From Pseudomonas sp. FP2335 (GTDB lineage Bacteria > Pseudomonadota > Gammaproteobacteria > Pseudomonadales > Pseudomonadaceae), in assembly GCF_030687535.1 (NCBI RefSeq), contig NZ_CP117437.1:1-64000 (forward strand): 64,000 nt of DNA, given 5' to 3'. The position numbers were made by a program, and so were the translations under genes. Below the pieces are notes generated by a model that saw only the letters and a list, made by a program, of their open reading frames with translations, did no database searches and was not told the origin of the DNA. Positions within the stretch are counted from its first letter, which is position 1; every line of letters begins with the position of its first letter. Positions 53,287 through 61,518 of this stretch are shown here, piece by piece.

Positions 53287-54345
53287 ATGTCTACTGCGCT
53301 GCCACCCCGTGGCCGAGGTACGGCCACCAACCTGCATAACCGCTTTGCGCCGACCGTCAGCGTGGCCGAGGACGACGGCTGGTATCAGGAAGTGCCGCCG
53401 ACCCAGGGCACCGAGGTGCGGATCGAGACGGCCAAGACCATCATCACCCGCAACAACTCGCCGGACCTGCCGTTCGACCGTTCGATCAACCCTTATCGCG
53501 GTTGCGAACACGGCTGCATTTACTGCTATGCGCGGCCCAGCCATGCGTATTGGGACATGTCACCGGGGCTGGATTTCGAGACCAGGCTGATCGCCAAGAG
53601 CAATGCCGCAGACGTGCTGGAACAGCAACTGTCGAAACCGGGCTATGTCTGCGCGCCGATCAACCTGGGCTCCAACACCGACCCGTACCAACCCATCGAG
53701 CGCGAATACCGGATCACCCGGCAAACCCTTGAAGTGCTGCTGCGCCACCGGCACCCGGTGACAATTATCACCAAGGGCTCGCTGATCCTGCGCGACCTCG
53801 ACCTGTTGACCGAATTGGCCAGGCAGCGCCTGGTGGCCGTGATGATCAGCCTCACCAGCCTGGACGACGAGCTCAAGCGCATCCTGGAGCCGCGTACGGC
53901 GGCGCCCAAGGCGCGATTGCGGGCGATCCGCGTGATGCGCGAGGCAGGCATCCCGGTGGGCGTGCTGTGCTCGCCGATGATCCCGATGATCAACGACAGC
54001 GAACTGGAGAGCCTGCTTACCGAAGCCCACGCTGCCGGGGCACAAAGCGCAGCGTACATGATGTTGCGCCTGCCGCTGGAGGTGGCGCCGCTGTTCGAGG
54101 AGTGGCTGGCGGCCCATTACCCGCAGCGCGCCGCCCATGTGATGAGCCTGGTGCGCCAGGTACGCGGTGGCGAGGTTTACGACAGCCGCTTCGGTGTACG
54201 CATGCGTGGCGAGGGGCCGTTTGCCGAATTGCTGGCCCAGCGCTTCAGCAAGGCCATCAAACGCCTGGGGCTCAACCGTCGGGAAGGATTCAACCTGGAT
54301 TGCACGGCGTTCTGCCCGCCGGGCAGGCAGATGGCGTTGTTGTAG
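53287..54345 (+). CDS. Radical SAM protein of the PA0069 / spore-photoproduct-lyase-like family
   Basis: A 352-aa iron-sulfur enzyme. The radical SAM motif is GCEHGCIYCYARPSH, with CxxxCxxC at Cys73, Cys77 and Cys80, as in the SplB (COG1533) branch. Its reaction is unknown; DNA lesion repair is suggested only by its SplB relationship and its SOS box. Its P. aeruginosa counterpart PA0069 is reported in the LexA regulon. The ATG has GAGG 7 nt upstream, inside the LexA palindrome. Confidence 0.9.
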   Translation: MSTALPPRGRGTATNLHNRFAPTVSVAEDDGWYQEVPPTQGTEVRIETAKTIITRNNSPDLPFDRSINPYRGCEHGCIYCYARPSHAYWDMSPGLDFETRLIAKSNAADVLEQQLSKPGYVCAPINLGSNTDPYQPIEREYRITRQTLEVLLRHRHPVTIITKGSLILRDLDLLTELARQRLVAVMISLTSLDDELKRILEPRTAAPKARLRAIRVMREAGIPVGVLCSPMIPMINDSELESLLTEAHAAGAQSAAYMMLRLPLEVAPLFEEWLAAHYPQRAAHVMSLVRQVRGGEVYDSRFGVRMRGEGPFAELLAQRFSKAIKRLGLNRREGFNLDCTAFCPPGRQMALL

Positions 54346-54571
54346 AATGCTGGGAAAGGTGTACTTTTTCTGTAGGAATAGTCTCACTTTGACATCACTG
54401 AAACCCGCGATCTAGAGCGGTTCATTCAGTTTGAGTTAAGTTTCGGCGGCTACCTTGTTCAGCGAGTGACTGATGAGTCGGCAGTCTGATTTGTGGCATT
54501 TGCAACAAATTGCATTGGCCTGGCGTCGAACTGGCTTGAACACTCCCCTGCATTAACCAAGAGGATGAATC
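54346..54571 (+). promoter_or_regulatory. Upstream region of the carbonic anhydrase gene
   Basis: A 226-bp gap without a gene. TTGACA near 54391 is a candidate -35 box; no confident -10 box was resolved. CAAGAGG precedes the start at 54572. Confidence 0.4.
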
Positions 54572-55303
54572 ATGAGTGATAAGGATAAACAGCCGTTGGC
54601 TGCGTCGGCTTCAGCCCCTGAGGTGGCGGAATCCGCCGATGCAGCGCTAAAGCATATCGTTGACGGCTTTTTGCATTTCCATCACGACGTCTTCCCCCAG
54701 CAGGAAGAACTCTTCAAGAAACTCGCCACGGCCCAGAGCCCGCGGGCGATGTTCATTACCTGCGCCGATTCGCGCATCGTCCCCGAGCTGATTACCCAGA
54801 GCTCACCGGGCGACCTGTTCGTGACCCGTAACGTCGGCAACGTGGTGCCGCCCTACGGCCAGATGAATGGGGGTGTTTCCACTGCCATCGAGTACGCCGT
54901 ACTCGCCCTGGGCGTCCAGCACATCATTGTCTGCGGGCACTCCGATTGCGGTGCGATGCGTGCGGTGCTCAACCCCGACAGCCTGGAAAAAATGCCGACG
55001 GTGAAGGCCTGGTTGCGGCATGCCGAGGTCGCCAAGACCATGGTCCATGACAACTGCGACTGCGCCAACGAAGGCGAGAGCATGAAGGTGCTGACCGAAG
55101 AAAACGTCATCGCCCAGCTACAACATTTGCGCACCCACCCCTCCGTGGCTTCGCGCATGGCCAATGGTCATTTGTTTATCCATGGTTGGATCTACAACAT
55201 CGAGACCAGCGAAATCCGCGCCTACGATGCCGATCAGGCCACGTTCAGACCGTTGAACGGCGAAGGGCCGATTCCTTGCGCGACGCCTAAAGCGCGCTTC
55301 TAA
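54572..55303 (+). CDS. Beta-class carbonic anhydrase
   Basis: A 243-aa zinc enzyme interconverting CO2 and bicarbonate. Zinc ligands are Cys64 (CADSR, with the Asp66/Arg68 dyad), His123 and Cys126 (CGHSDCGAM). It has no signal peptide, so it is cytoplasmic. It lies 85 bp before the SulP transporter, the same pairing as P. aeruginosa PA0102-PA0103. Confidence 0.95.
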   Translation: MSDKDKQPLAASASAPEVAESADAALKHIVDGFLHFHHDVFPQQEELFKKLATAQSPRAMFITCADSRIVPELITQSSPGDLFVTRNVGNVVPPYGQMNGGVSTAIEYAVLALGVQHIIVCGHSDCGAMRAVLNPDSLEKMPTVKAWLRHAEVAKTMVHDNCDCANEGESMKVLTEENVIAQLQHLRTHPSVASRMANGHLFIHGWIYNIETSEIRAYDADQATFRPLNGEGPIPCATPKARF

Positions 55304-55388
55304 AACACTTCCCTGCCGGGTGATGCGGTGGCTGCCATGGATGCAGCCAGGCATTACCGCGCCCGGCGAATGCCTCGGGAGAGTCATC

Positions 55389-56924
55389 ATGCGTGCTGCT
55401 CAATTGAAAGCTGTATTGCCACGGGAGCTGCTCGCCTCGGTGGTTGTGTTTCTGGTCGCCCTGCCCCTGTGCATGGGCATCGCGATTGCTTCCGGGATGC
55501 CGCCGGCCAAGGGGTTGATCACCGGGATTATCGGTGGCCTGGTGGTCGGTTGGCTGGCGGGCTCGCCGCTGCAGGTCAGCGGTCCGGCGGCGGGTCTGGC
55601 GGTGTTGGTGTTCGAGTTGGTGCGCCAACACGGAATGATGATGCTGGGGCCGATCCTGCTGCTGGCGGGCTTCCTGCAACTGGTGGCTGGGCGTTTGCGC
55701 CTGGGCTGCTGGTTCCGCGTGACGGCACCGGCGGTGGTGTACGGCATGTTGGCGGGGATTGGCGTGCTGATTGTGCTGTCGCAGATCCATGTGATGCTCG
55801 ACGGCGCGCCCAAACCCTCCGGGCTGGATAACCTGGCAGGTTTCCCGGCTGCGGTGGCGCAAGCGATTCCGAGCCTGGGCTGGCAAGCCGGCTTGCTTGG
55901 CTTGTCGACGATGCTGGTGATGTACCTGTGGGACAAATTCCGCCCGCAATCCCTGCGGTTTGTGCCCGGCGCGCTGTTGGGTGTGGGGCTGACCACGCTT
56001 GTCAGCCTGTTGCTGGTGTTGCAGGTCAAGCGGGTGGAGGTCCCGGAAAACCTCGCCGATGCCATCGATTGGCTGCGCCCCAGCGACCTGCTGAACCTGG
56101 CTGATCCGCAGCTGTTGATCGCCGCCTTTGCCGTGGCGTTTATCGCCAGTGCCGAAACCCTGCTCTCCGCAGCGGCGGTGGACCGCATGCACAGCGGCCA
56201 GCGCTCGGATTTCGACAAGGAGTTGTCGGCTCAAGGTGTCGGCAACATGCTGTGTGGTCTGGTTGGCGCCCTGCCGATGACTGGTGTGATCGTGCGCAGT
56301 TCGGCCAACGTGCAGGCCGGCGCCACCACGCGCTTGTCGGCCATGTTCCATGGCCTGTGGCTGCTGGCCTTCGTGTTGTTGCTGTCGAGTGTGCTGCAAA
56401 GCATCCCGGTGGCGAGCCTGGCGGGCGTGCTGGTGTACACCGGGATCAAGCTGGTGGACATCAAGGCGTTCAAGGCCCTGGGGCGTTACGGGCGGATGCC
56501 GATGTTCACCTATGCGGCGACTGCGCTGGCGATCATCTTTACCGACCTGCTGACCGGTGTACTGGTGGGGTTCGGGCTGACGCTGGTCAAGCTGGCGCTC
56601 AAGGCCTCGCGTCTGAAAGTGAGCCTGATCGACTTGCCGCAGGATGGTGAGATGGAGCTGCGTTTGAGTGGCGCGGCGACGTTCCTGAAAGTGCCGGCGC
56701 TGACCCAGGTGCTGTCGGCGGTGCCGGCGGGGACGACCGTACATGTGCCGCTGAACAACCTGAGTTACATCGACCATTCCTGCCTGGAGTTGCTGGAGGA
56801 GTGGGGGCGGGCCAATGCGGCGAAGGGGTCGAAGCTGGTGATCGAGGCGCGCGGGTTGAAGCGGCGTTTGGAGGGGCGGGTCAGAACGACGACGGGGATA
56901 GGCTCCGCACCCGCAACAGGCTGA
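55389..56924 (+). CDS. SulP-family transporter, probable bicarbonate uptake
   Basis: A 511-aa inner-membrane SulP/SLC26 protein with about ten to twelve hydrophobic segments from residue 10 to 420, including FLVALPLCMGIAIASGMPPAKG. A shortened STAS domain (VHVPLNNLSYIDHSCLELLEEWGRA) follows. Neighbouring carbonic anhydrase suggests bicarbonate as substrate; this is inferred. The start at 55389 has GGGAG upstream, and the longer frame overlaps the gap. Confidence 0.85.
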   Translation: MRAAQLKAVLPRELLASVVVFLVALPLCMGIAIASGMPPAKGLITGIIGGLVVGWLAGSPLQVSGPAAGLAVLVFELVRQHGMMMLGPILLLAGFLQLVAGRLRLGCWFRVTAPAVVYGMLAGIGVLIVLSQIHVMLDGAPKPSGLDNLAGFPAAVAQAIPSLGWQAGLLGLSTMLVMYLWDKFRPQSLRFVPGALLGVGLTTLVSLLLVLQVKRVEVPENLADAIDWLRPSDLLNLADPQLLIAAFAVAFIASAETLLSAAAVDRMHSGQRSDFDKELSAQGVGNMLCGLVGALPMTGVIVRSSANVQAGATTRLSAMFHGLWLLAFVLLLSSVLQSIPVASLAGVLVYTGIKLVDIKAFKALGRYGRMPMFTYAATALAIIFTDLLTGVLVGFGLTLVKLALKASRLKVSLIDLPQDGEMELRLSGAATFLKVPALTQVLSAVPAGTTVHVPLNNLSYIDHSCLELLEEWGRANAAKGSKLVIEARGLKRRLEGRVRTTTGIGSAPATG

Positions 56925-56940
56925 CGAAACCGAATCAAAA

Positions 56941-56968
56941 ATGTGGGAGCGGGCAAGCCCGCTCCCAT
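56941..56968. repeat. Short REP hairpin between convergent genes
   Basis: ATGTGGGAGCGGGC, an AAG loop and GCCCGCTCCCATAT form a compact palindrome. It is the core of the REP family seen elsewhere in the window, fused tail to tail. Confidence 0.88.
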
Positions 56969-56993
56969 ATTGGATCGTTTGCGTAGCAGGAAA

Positions 56994-57641
56994 TCAGGCC
57001 GGCTGGTCCAGCGTCAACTCAACCCCCAACTGCCGCGACAGGCACGGCCAGCGTTTCCACGCAGCTTCCGTGTCCGGGCTCTTAAGGGTTTCGCGGTAAG
57101 CCTCCACCGACTCCAGCGCAAAGCTTTCTTCGTTGAGCATCTCATCCACCGCCAAATGCACGGCCTCATCCAGGCTGTTGGCAAATTCTTCGCCAATCAG
57201 CTGGTGCGCAATCACGTTGGCCACCGTGGTATCGGCCGGGATCAGCGGCTGGCCGAAATGCTTGATATACAGATCGTTGACTTCTTCCACCAGGCGGTGC
57301 GCCAGGTAGGCCTCATCCAGCAGGCCGTCGAGCCCCTCGTGCCCGGCCAGGATCGCCGGCGGTTGCAGGAAGAACTGTTCGGCGATCTTCAGCACCGGCT
57401 TGATCTGGCTTTCGATACCGGCCTCGCGGGCCACGTCATTGGCGGCTTCGAGCAGGTCCGGGACGAGTTCGATGTAGGCTGTGACGAAGCGCGTCATGAC
57501 AATGTTGCGATCACCGTCTGCCAGGGCAATGGCCGAGTGCAGACGTGGCAATTGGCTTGCCAGTTGCTGGGCCAACTGGCCCGTGCTGGCTTCGTGTTGA
57601 TGGGCACGGGAAATCTGCTCGCGCAATGCGGCGGTGTTCAT
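56994..57641 (-). CDS. Conserved hypothetical protein next to the cox operon (PA0104-like)
   Basis: A 215-aa soluble, helical, acidic protein starting MNTAALREQISRAHQHEASTG. It has no signal, membrane segment or recognisable catalytic motif. Homologues sit beside coxB in Pseudomonas, which is the only hint of function. The start has GGAG 6 nt upstream. Divergent from coxB across a 367-bp gap. Confidence 0.8.
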   Translation of the reverse strand: MNTAALREQISRAHQHEASTGQLAQQLASQLPRLHSAIALADGDRNIVMTRFVTAYIELVPDLLEAANDVAREAGIESQIKPVLKIAEQFFLQPPAILAGHEGLDGLLDEAYLAHRLVEEVNDLYIKHFGQPLIPADTTVANVIAHQLIGEEFANSLDEAVHLAVDEMLNEESFALESVEAYRETLKSPDTEAAWKRWPCLSRQLGVELTLDQPA

Positions 57642-58008
57642 GAGGGCTCCAGTGAAACAGGTGTAGGAAAAGGGAGATGACAAGGTAGCTCGTTTATACG
57701 AGCACCTCAGACGCATTTGTCATAATTATTTCACGGTTATGCACCTGCGTTATATCGAAACCCCATCGTTCGTCGGATAAACGATTCTGCTCCCGGTTTT
57801 ATTGGCTCCGCCTGTCCGTTTTTGCTGATTTGCCCCTACACATTGCGGGGTTGCAGACCCTGTCTATACTCGGATTTGTACGCAATTAGCTGATGACGCC
57901 AGACTGCATAAGCAGGTGAGGCTAAGCGGTTGTAAGCAGTATGGAAGCCGCTCCCTTCGACGCAGGTGCAAACCGGCGGGATAACAAGAACGATAAGGGG
58001 AACCCGCA
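57642..58008. promoter_or_regulatory. cox operon upstream region
   Basis: 367 bp with no gene. It holds a candidate promoter with CTATACT at 57864-57870, an extended -10 of the RpoS-preferred type, and a TTGCGG -35-like box at 57843-57848 with 16-bp spacing. In P. aeruginosa the cox genes are RpoS-dependent, which fits. A perfect GCTCGT-TTAT-ACGAGC hairpin (57688-57703) lies near the divergent gene and could be an operator. The coxB leader is over 100 nt long. Confidence 0.55.
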
Positions 58009-59136
58009 ATGACGCGACATCCACATGTTTGGATGGGCCTTCTGTTGTGGTCGGTATTCGGTCAGGCGCACGCCGCCTGGACAACGAATATGGCGCCAGG
58101 GGCGACTGAAGTCAGCCACGCTGTGTTTGACCTGCACATGACCATTTTCTGGATCTGTGTGGTGATCGGCATCATCGTGTTTGGCGCGATGTTCTGGTCG
58201 ATGATTCTGCACCGGCGCTCTACAGGCCAGGTGGCGGCCAAGTTCCACGAGAGCACGACCGTGGAAATCCTCTGGACCGTGGTGCCCTTGCTGATCCTGA
58301 TCGCGATGGCCATCCCGGCGACCAAAACCCTGATCAATATCTACGACAGCACCGAGTCGGACATCGATATTCAGGTCACCGGCTACCAGTGGAAGTGGCA
58401 TTACAAATACCTGGGCCAGGATGTGGAGTTCTTCAGCAACCTGGCCACTCCCGCCGAGCAGATCCACAACAAGGCGACCAAGGGCGAGCATTACCTGCTG
58501 GAAGTCGACCAGCCGCTGGTGCTGCCGGTGGGGGCGAAAGTTCGCTTCCTGGTGACCGCCGCCGACGTGATCCACTCCTGGTGGGTGCCGGCCTTCGCGG
58601 TCAAGCGCGACGCCATCCCCGGGTTCGTCAACGAGGCCTGGACCCGCATCGAGAAGCCCGGCATCTACCGTGGCCAGTGCGCCGAACTGTGCGGCAAGGA
58701 CCACGGCTTCATGCCCATCGTGGTCGAGGTCAAATCCAGGGCCGACTACGACACTTGGCTCGGCGAGCGCAAGGAAGAGGCTGCCAAACTCAAGGAGCTG
58801 ACCTCCAAAGAGTGGACCCTGCAAGAGCTGGTGGCCCGTGGCGACAAGGTCTACCACACCACCTGCGTGGCCTGTCACCAGGCCGAAGGCCAGGGCCTGC
58901 CGCCGATGTTCCCGGCGCTCAAGGGCTCGCCAATTGCCGTCGGGCCCAAGGAAGACCACTTGCATCGCGTCTATTTCGGCAAGCCCGGCACCGCCATGGC
59001 GGCGTTTGGCAAGCAGCTCTCGGAAGTGGACATCGCCGCCGTGGTCACCTACGAACGCAACGCCTGGGGCAACAACAAAGGCGACATGGTGACGCCCAAG
59101 GATGTGCTGGCTCTGAAACAGGCGGAAAGCAAATGA
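58009..59136 (+). CDS. coxB: Cytochrome c oxidase subunit II with fused cytochrome c domain
   Basis: A 375-aa subunit of the aa3-type oxidase. A signal-like N-terminus (MTRHPHVWMGLLLWSVFGQAHA) and two transmembrane helices precede a periplasmic CuA domain with CAELCGKDHGFM. A C-terminal cytochrome c domain has CVACHQAEGQG. First gene of coxB-coxA-ctaG-coxC. AAGGGGA is upstream. Confidence 0.96.
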   Translation: MTRHPHVWMGLLLWSVFGQAHAAWTTNMAPGATEVSHAVFDLHMTIFWICVVIGIIVFGAMFWSMILHRRSTGQVAAKFHESTTVEILWTVVPLLILIAMAIPATKTLINIYDSTESDIDIQVTGYQWKWHYKYLGQDVEFFSNLATPAEQIHNKATKGEHYLLEVDQPLVLPVGAKVRFLVTAADVIHSWWVPAFAVKRDAIPGFVNEAWTRIEKPGIYRGQCAELCGKDHGFMPIVVEVKSRADYDTWLGERKEEAAKLKELTSKEWTLQELVARGDKVYHTTCVACHQAEGQGLPPMFPALKGSPIAVGPKEDHLHRVYFGKPGTAMAAFGKQLSEVDIAAVVTYERNAWGNNKGDMVTPKDVLALKQAESK

Positions 59137-59194
59137 CTTCCTTCATTGCATCTGCCCTGAACCACCCCGCCCACTCGTTTGCAGGAGAACGGCC

Positions 59195-60781
59195 ATGAGC
59201 ACTGTGATCGATGACCATGGTCACGCCGACCACGCCCACGGTCCCGCCAAGGGCCTGATGCGCTGGGTGCTGACCACTAACCACAAAGACATCGGCACCA
59301 TGTACCTGTGGTTCGCCTTCACCATGTTTTTGCTCGGCGGCTCGTTCGCCATGGTGATCCGTGCCGAGTTGTTCCAGCCCGGCCTGCAGATCGTCGAGCC
59401 GGCGTTCTTCAACCAGATGACCACCATGCACGGCCTGATCATGGTGTTCGGCGCGGTGATGCCGGCGTTCGTCGGCCTGGCCAACTGGATGATCCCGCTG
59501 ATGATCGGCGCGCCCGACATGGCCCTGCCGCGCATGAACAACTTCAGCTTCTGGCTGCTGCCGGCGGCGTTCCTGCTGCTGGTGTCCACCTTGTTCACCC
59601 CCGGCGGCGGGCCGAATTTCGGCTGGACCTTCTACGCCCCGCTCTCCACCACCTATGCGCCGGAAAGCGTGACGTTCTTCATCTTTGCCATCCACCTGAT
59701 GGGCATCAGTTCGATCATGGGCGCGATCAACGTGGTCGCCACCATCCTCAACCTGCGTGCCCCGGGCATGACCTTGATGAAAATGCCGCTGTTCGTCTGG
59801 ACCTGGCTGATCACCGCGTTCCTGCTGATTGCGGTGATGCCGGTGCTGGCCGGTTGCGTGACCATGATGCTCATGGACATCCACTTCGGCACCAGCTTCT
59901 TCAGTGCGGCCGGTGGCGGTGACCCGGTGCTGTTCCAGCATGTGTTCTGGTTCTTCGGCCACCCCGAGGTGTACATCATGATCCTGCCGGCCTTCGGTGC
60001 CGTCAGCTCGATCATCCCGACCTTTTCGCGCAAGCCGCTATTCGGCTACACCTCGATGGTCTACGCCACGGCAAGCATCGCGTTCCTGTCGTTCATCGTG
60101 TGGGCGCACCACATGTTCGTGGTCGGCATTCCGTTGGTGGGTGAGCTGTTCTTCATGTACGCCACGCTGCTGATCGCGGTGCCGACGGGGGTGAAGGTGT
60201 TCAACTGGGTCAGCACCATGTGGCAGGGCTCGCTGACGTTCGAGACGCCGATGCTATTTGCCGTGGCCTTCGTGATCCTGTTCACCATCGGCGGTTTCTC
60301 CGGGCTGATGCTGGCGATCGCGCCGGCGGACTTCCAGTACCACGACACTTACTTCGTGGTGGCGCACTTCCATTACGTACTGGTGCCCGGTGCGATCTTC
60401 GGCATCTTCGCTTCCGCCTACTACTGGCTGCCGAAATGGACCGGCCACATGTACGACGAAACCCTGGGCAAGCTGCACTTCTGGCTGTCTTTCGTGGGCA
60501 TGAACATGGCGTTTTTCCCGATGCACTTCGTCGGGCTGGCCGGCATGCCGCGCCGGGTGCCGGACTACAACCTGCAGTTCGCCGACTTCAACATGGTCTC
60601 GTCGATCGGCGCGTTCATGTTTGGCGCCACGCAGATCTTCTTCCTGTTCATTGTGATCAAGTGCATCCGTGGCGGCCCGCCGGCGCCGGCCAAGCCGTGG
60701 GATGGTGCCGAAGGCCTGGAGTGGAGCGTGCCCTCGCCCGCGCCGTACCACACCTTCACCACGCCGCCGGAGGTCAAATGA
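59195..60781 (+). CDS. coxA: Cytochrome c oxidase subunit I
   Basis: The 528-aa catalytic subunit with 12 transmembrane helices, holding heme a and the a3-CuB centre. Diagnostic motifs are FWFFGHPEVYIMILP, IVWAHHMFVVG and DTYFVVAHFHYVLVPG. It reduces O2 to water while pumping protons. A REP doublet follows its stop, before ctaG. Confidence 0.98.
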   Translation: MSTVIDDHGHADHAHGPAKGLMRWVLTTNHKDIGTMYLWFAFTMFLLGGSFAMVIRAELFQPGLQIVEPAFFNQMTTMHGLIMVFGAVMPAFVGLANWMIPLMIGAPDMALPRMNNFSFWLLPAAFLLLVSTLFTPGGGPNFGWTFYAPLSTTYAPESVTFFIFAIHLMGISSIMGAINVVATILNLRAPGMTLMKMPLFVWTWLITAFLLIAVMPVLAGCVTMMLMDIHFGTSFFSAAGGGDPVLFQHVFWFFGHPEVYIMILPAFGAVSSIIPTFSRKPLFGYTSMVYATASIAFLSFIVWAHHMFVVGIPLVGELFFMYATLLIAVPTGVKVFNWVSTMWQGSLTFETPMLFAVAFVILFTIGGFSGLMLAIAPADFQYHDTYFVVAHFHYVLVPGAIFGIFASAYYWLPKWTGHMYDETLGKLHFWLSFVGMNMAFFPMHFVGLAGMPRRVPDYNLQFADFNMVSSIGAFMFGATQIFFLFIVIKCIRGGPPAPAKPWDGAEGLEWSVPSPAPYHTFTTPPEVK

Positions 60782-60939
60782 GCACTTCGGCCACCCAGCC
60801 ACCGCAAATCCCCTGTGGGAGCGGGCTTGCTCGCGAAAGTGGTGTATCAGTCGCCACATGCAGTGCCTGGCACACCGCATTCGCGGGCAAGCCCGCTCCC
60901 ACATTGATCGCGTTCACTTTGGGTGGTCGTTATGGCTGA
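60778..60939 (+). CDS. Small ORF bridging coxA and ctaG through a REP element (doubtful)
   Basis: A 53-codon frame that overlaps the coxA stop by ATGA and ends inside the start of ctaG (60932). It begins MSTSATQPPQIPC and then reads through the REP doublet, so much of it is repeat-derived sequence. It has no recognised homology. It may be only a coupling reading frame or the remnant of a gene broken by the repeat. Confidence 0.2.
   Translation: MSTSATQPPQIPCGSGLARESGVSVATCSAWHTAFAGKPAPTLIAFTLGGRYG
60814..60903. repeat. REP doublet (REPIN) inside the cox operon
   Basis: Inverted TGTGGGAGCGGGCTTGCTCG and GCGGGCAAGCCCGCTCCCAC arms span 90 bp between coxA and ctaG on the same strand. It would form a hairpin in the operon mRNA. 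Confidence 0.93.
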
Positions 60940-61483
60940 GTCCGTACCGATCAGGCGGCTGGTGACGCGCCTGTTGATCCTGGTGGTCGCCATGTTCGCC
61001 TTCGGCTTCGCCCTGGTGCCGATCTACGACGTGATGTGCAAGGCGTTCGGCATCAACGGCAAGACCGCCGGGCAGTACGAGGGTGAGCAGGTAGTGGACC
61101 CCTCGCGGCAGGTTCGGGTGCAGTTCCTGTCGACCAATGCCATCGATATGGTCTGGGAGTTCCACGCCAAGGCGGATGAGGTGGTGGTCAACCCGGGCGC
61201 CGTCACCGAGATGCTGTTTGTCGCCTACAACCCCACTGACAAGGCGATGACCGCGCAGGCGGTGCCGAGCATTTCCCCGGCCGAAGCGGCGATGTATTTC
61301 CACAAGACCGAGTGTTTTTGCTTCACCCAGCAAGTGCTGCAACCCGGCCAACGCATCGAAATGCCAGTACGTTTTATCGTCGATCGCGACATGCCCAAGG
61401 ATGTGAAGCATTTGACCCTGGCGTACACGCTATTTGATATCACTGCGCGCCAACCGCCGGTGGCTGTCCACACCGGGGGCTAG
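60932..61483 (+). CDS. ctaG: Cytochrome c oxidase copper-assembly protein CtaG (Cox11)
   Basis: A 183-aa membrane-anchored copper chaperone that inserts CuB into subunit I. One N-terminal transmembrane helix (about 10-32) is followed by a periplasmic domain with the copper-binding ECFCFTQQVLQPGQ. The ATG at 60932 is chosen over a GTG three codons upstream. It is 151 bp after coxA, a gap filled by a REP doublet. Confidence 0.95.
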   Translation: MAESVPIRRLVTRLLILVVAMFAFGFALVPIYDVMCKAFGINGKTAGQYEGEQVVDPSRQVRVQFLSTNAIDMVWEFHAKADEVVVNPGAVTEMLFVAYNPTDKAMTAQAVPSISPAEAAMYFHKTECFCFTQQVLQPGQRIEMPVRFIVDRDMPKDVKHLTLAYTLFDITARQPPVAVHTGG

Positions 61484-61518
61484 CTACTGTTTGCCCCCTC
61501 AATCAGGAGAGCGAATAC

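Noticed and set aside
49807..53544. Two long minus-strand ORFs (562 and 674 codons) opposite the gluconate dehydrogenase genes
   Set aside because: They mirror the real flavoprotein and cytochrome genes, whose FAD and heme motifs are clear; no protein family is recognisable in the antisense frames.
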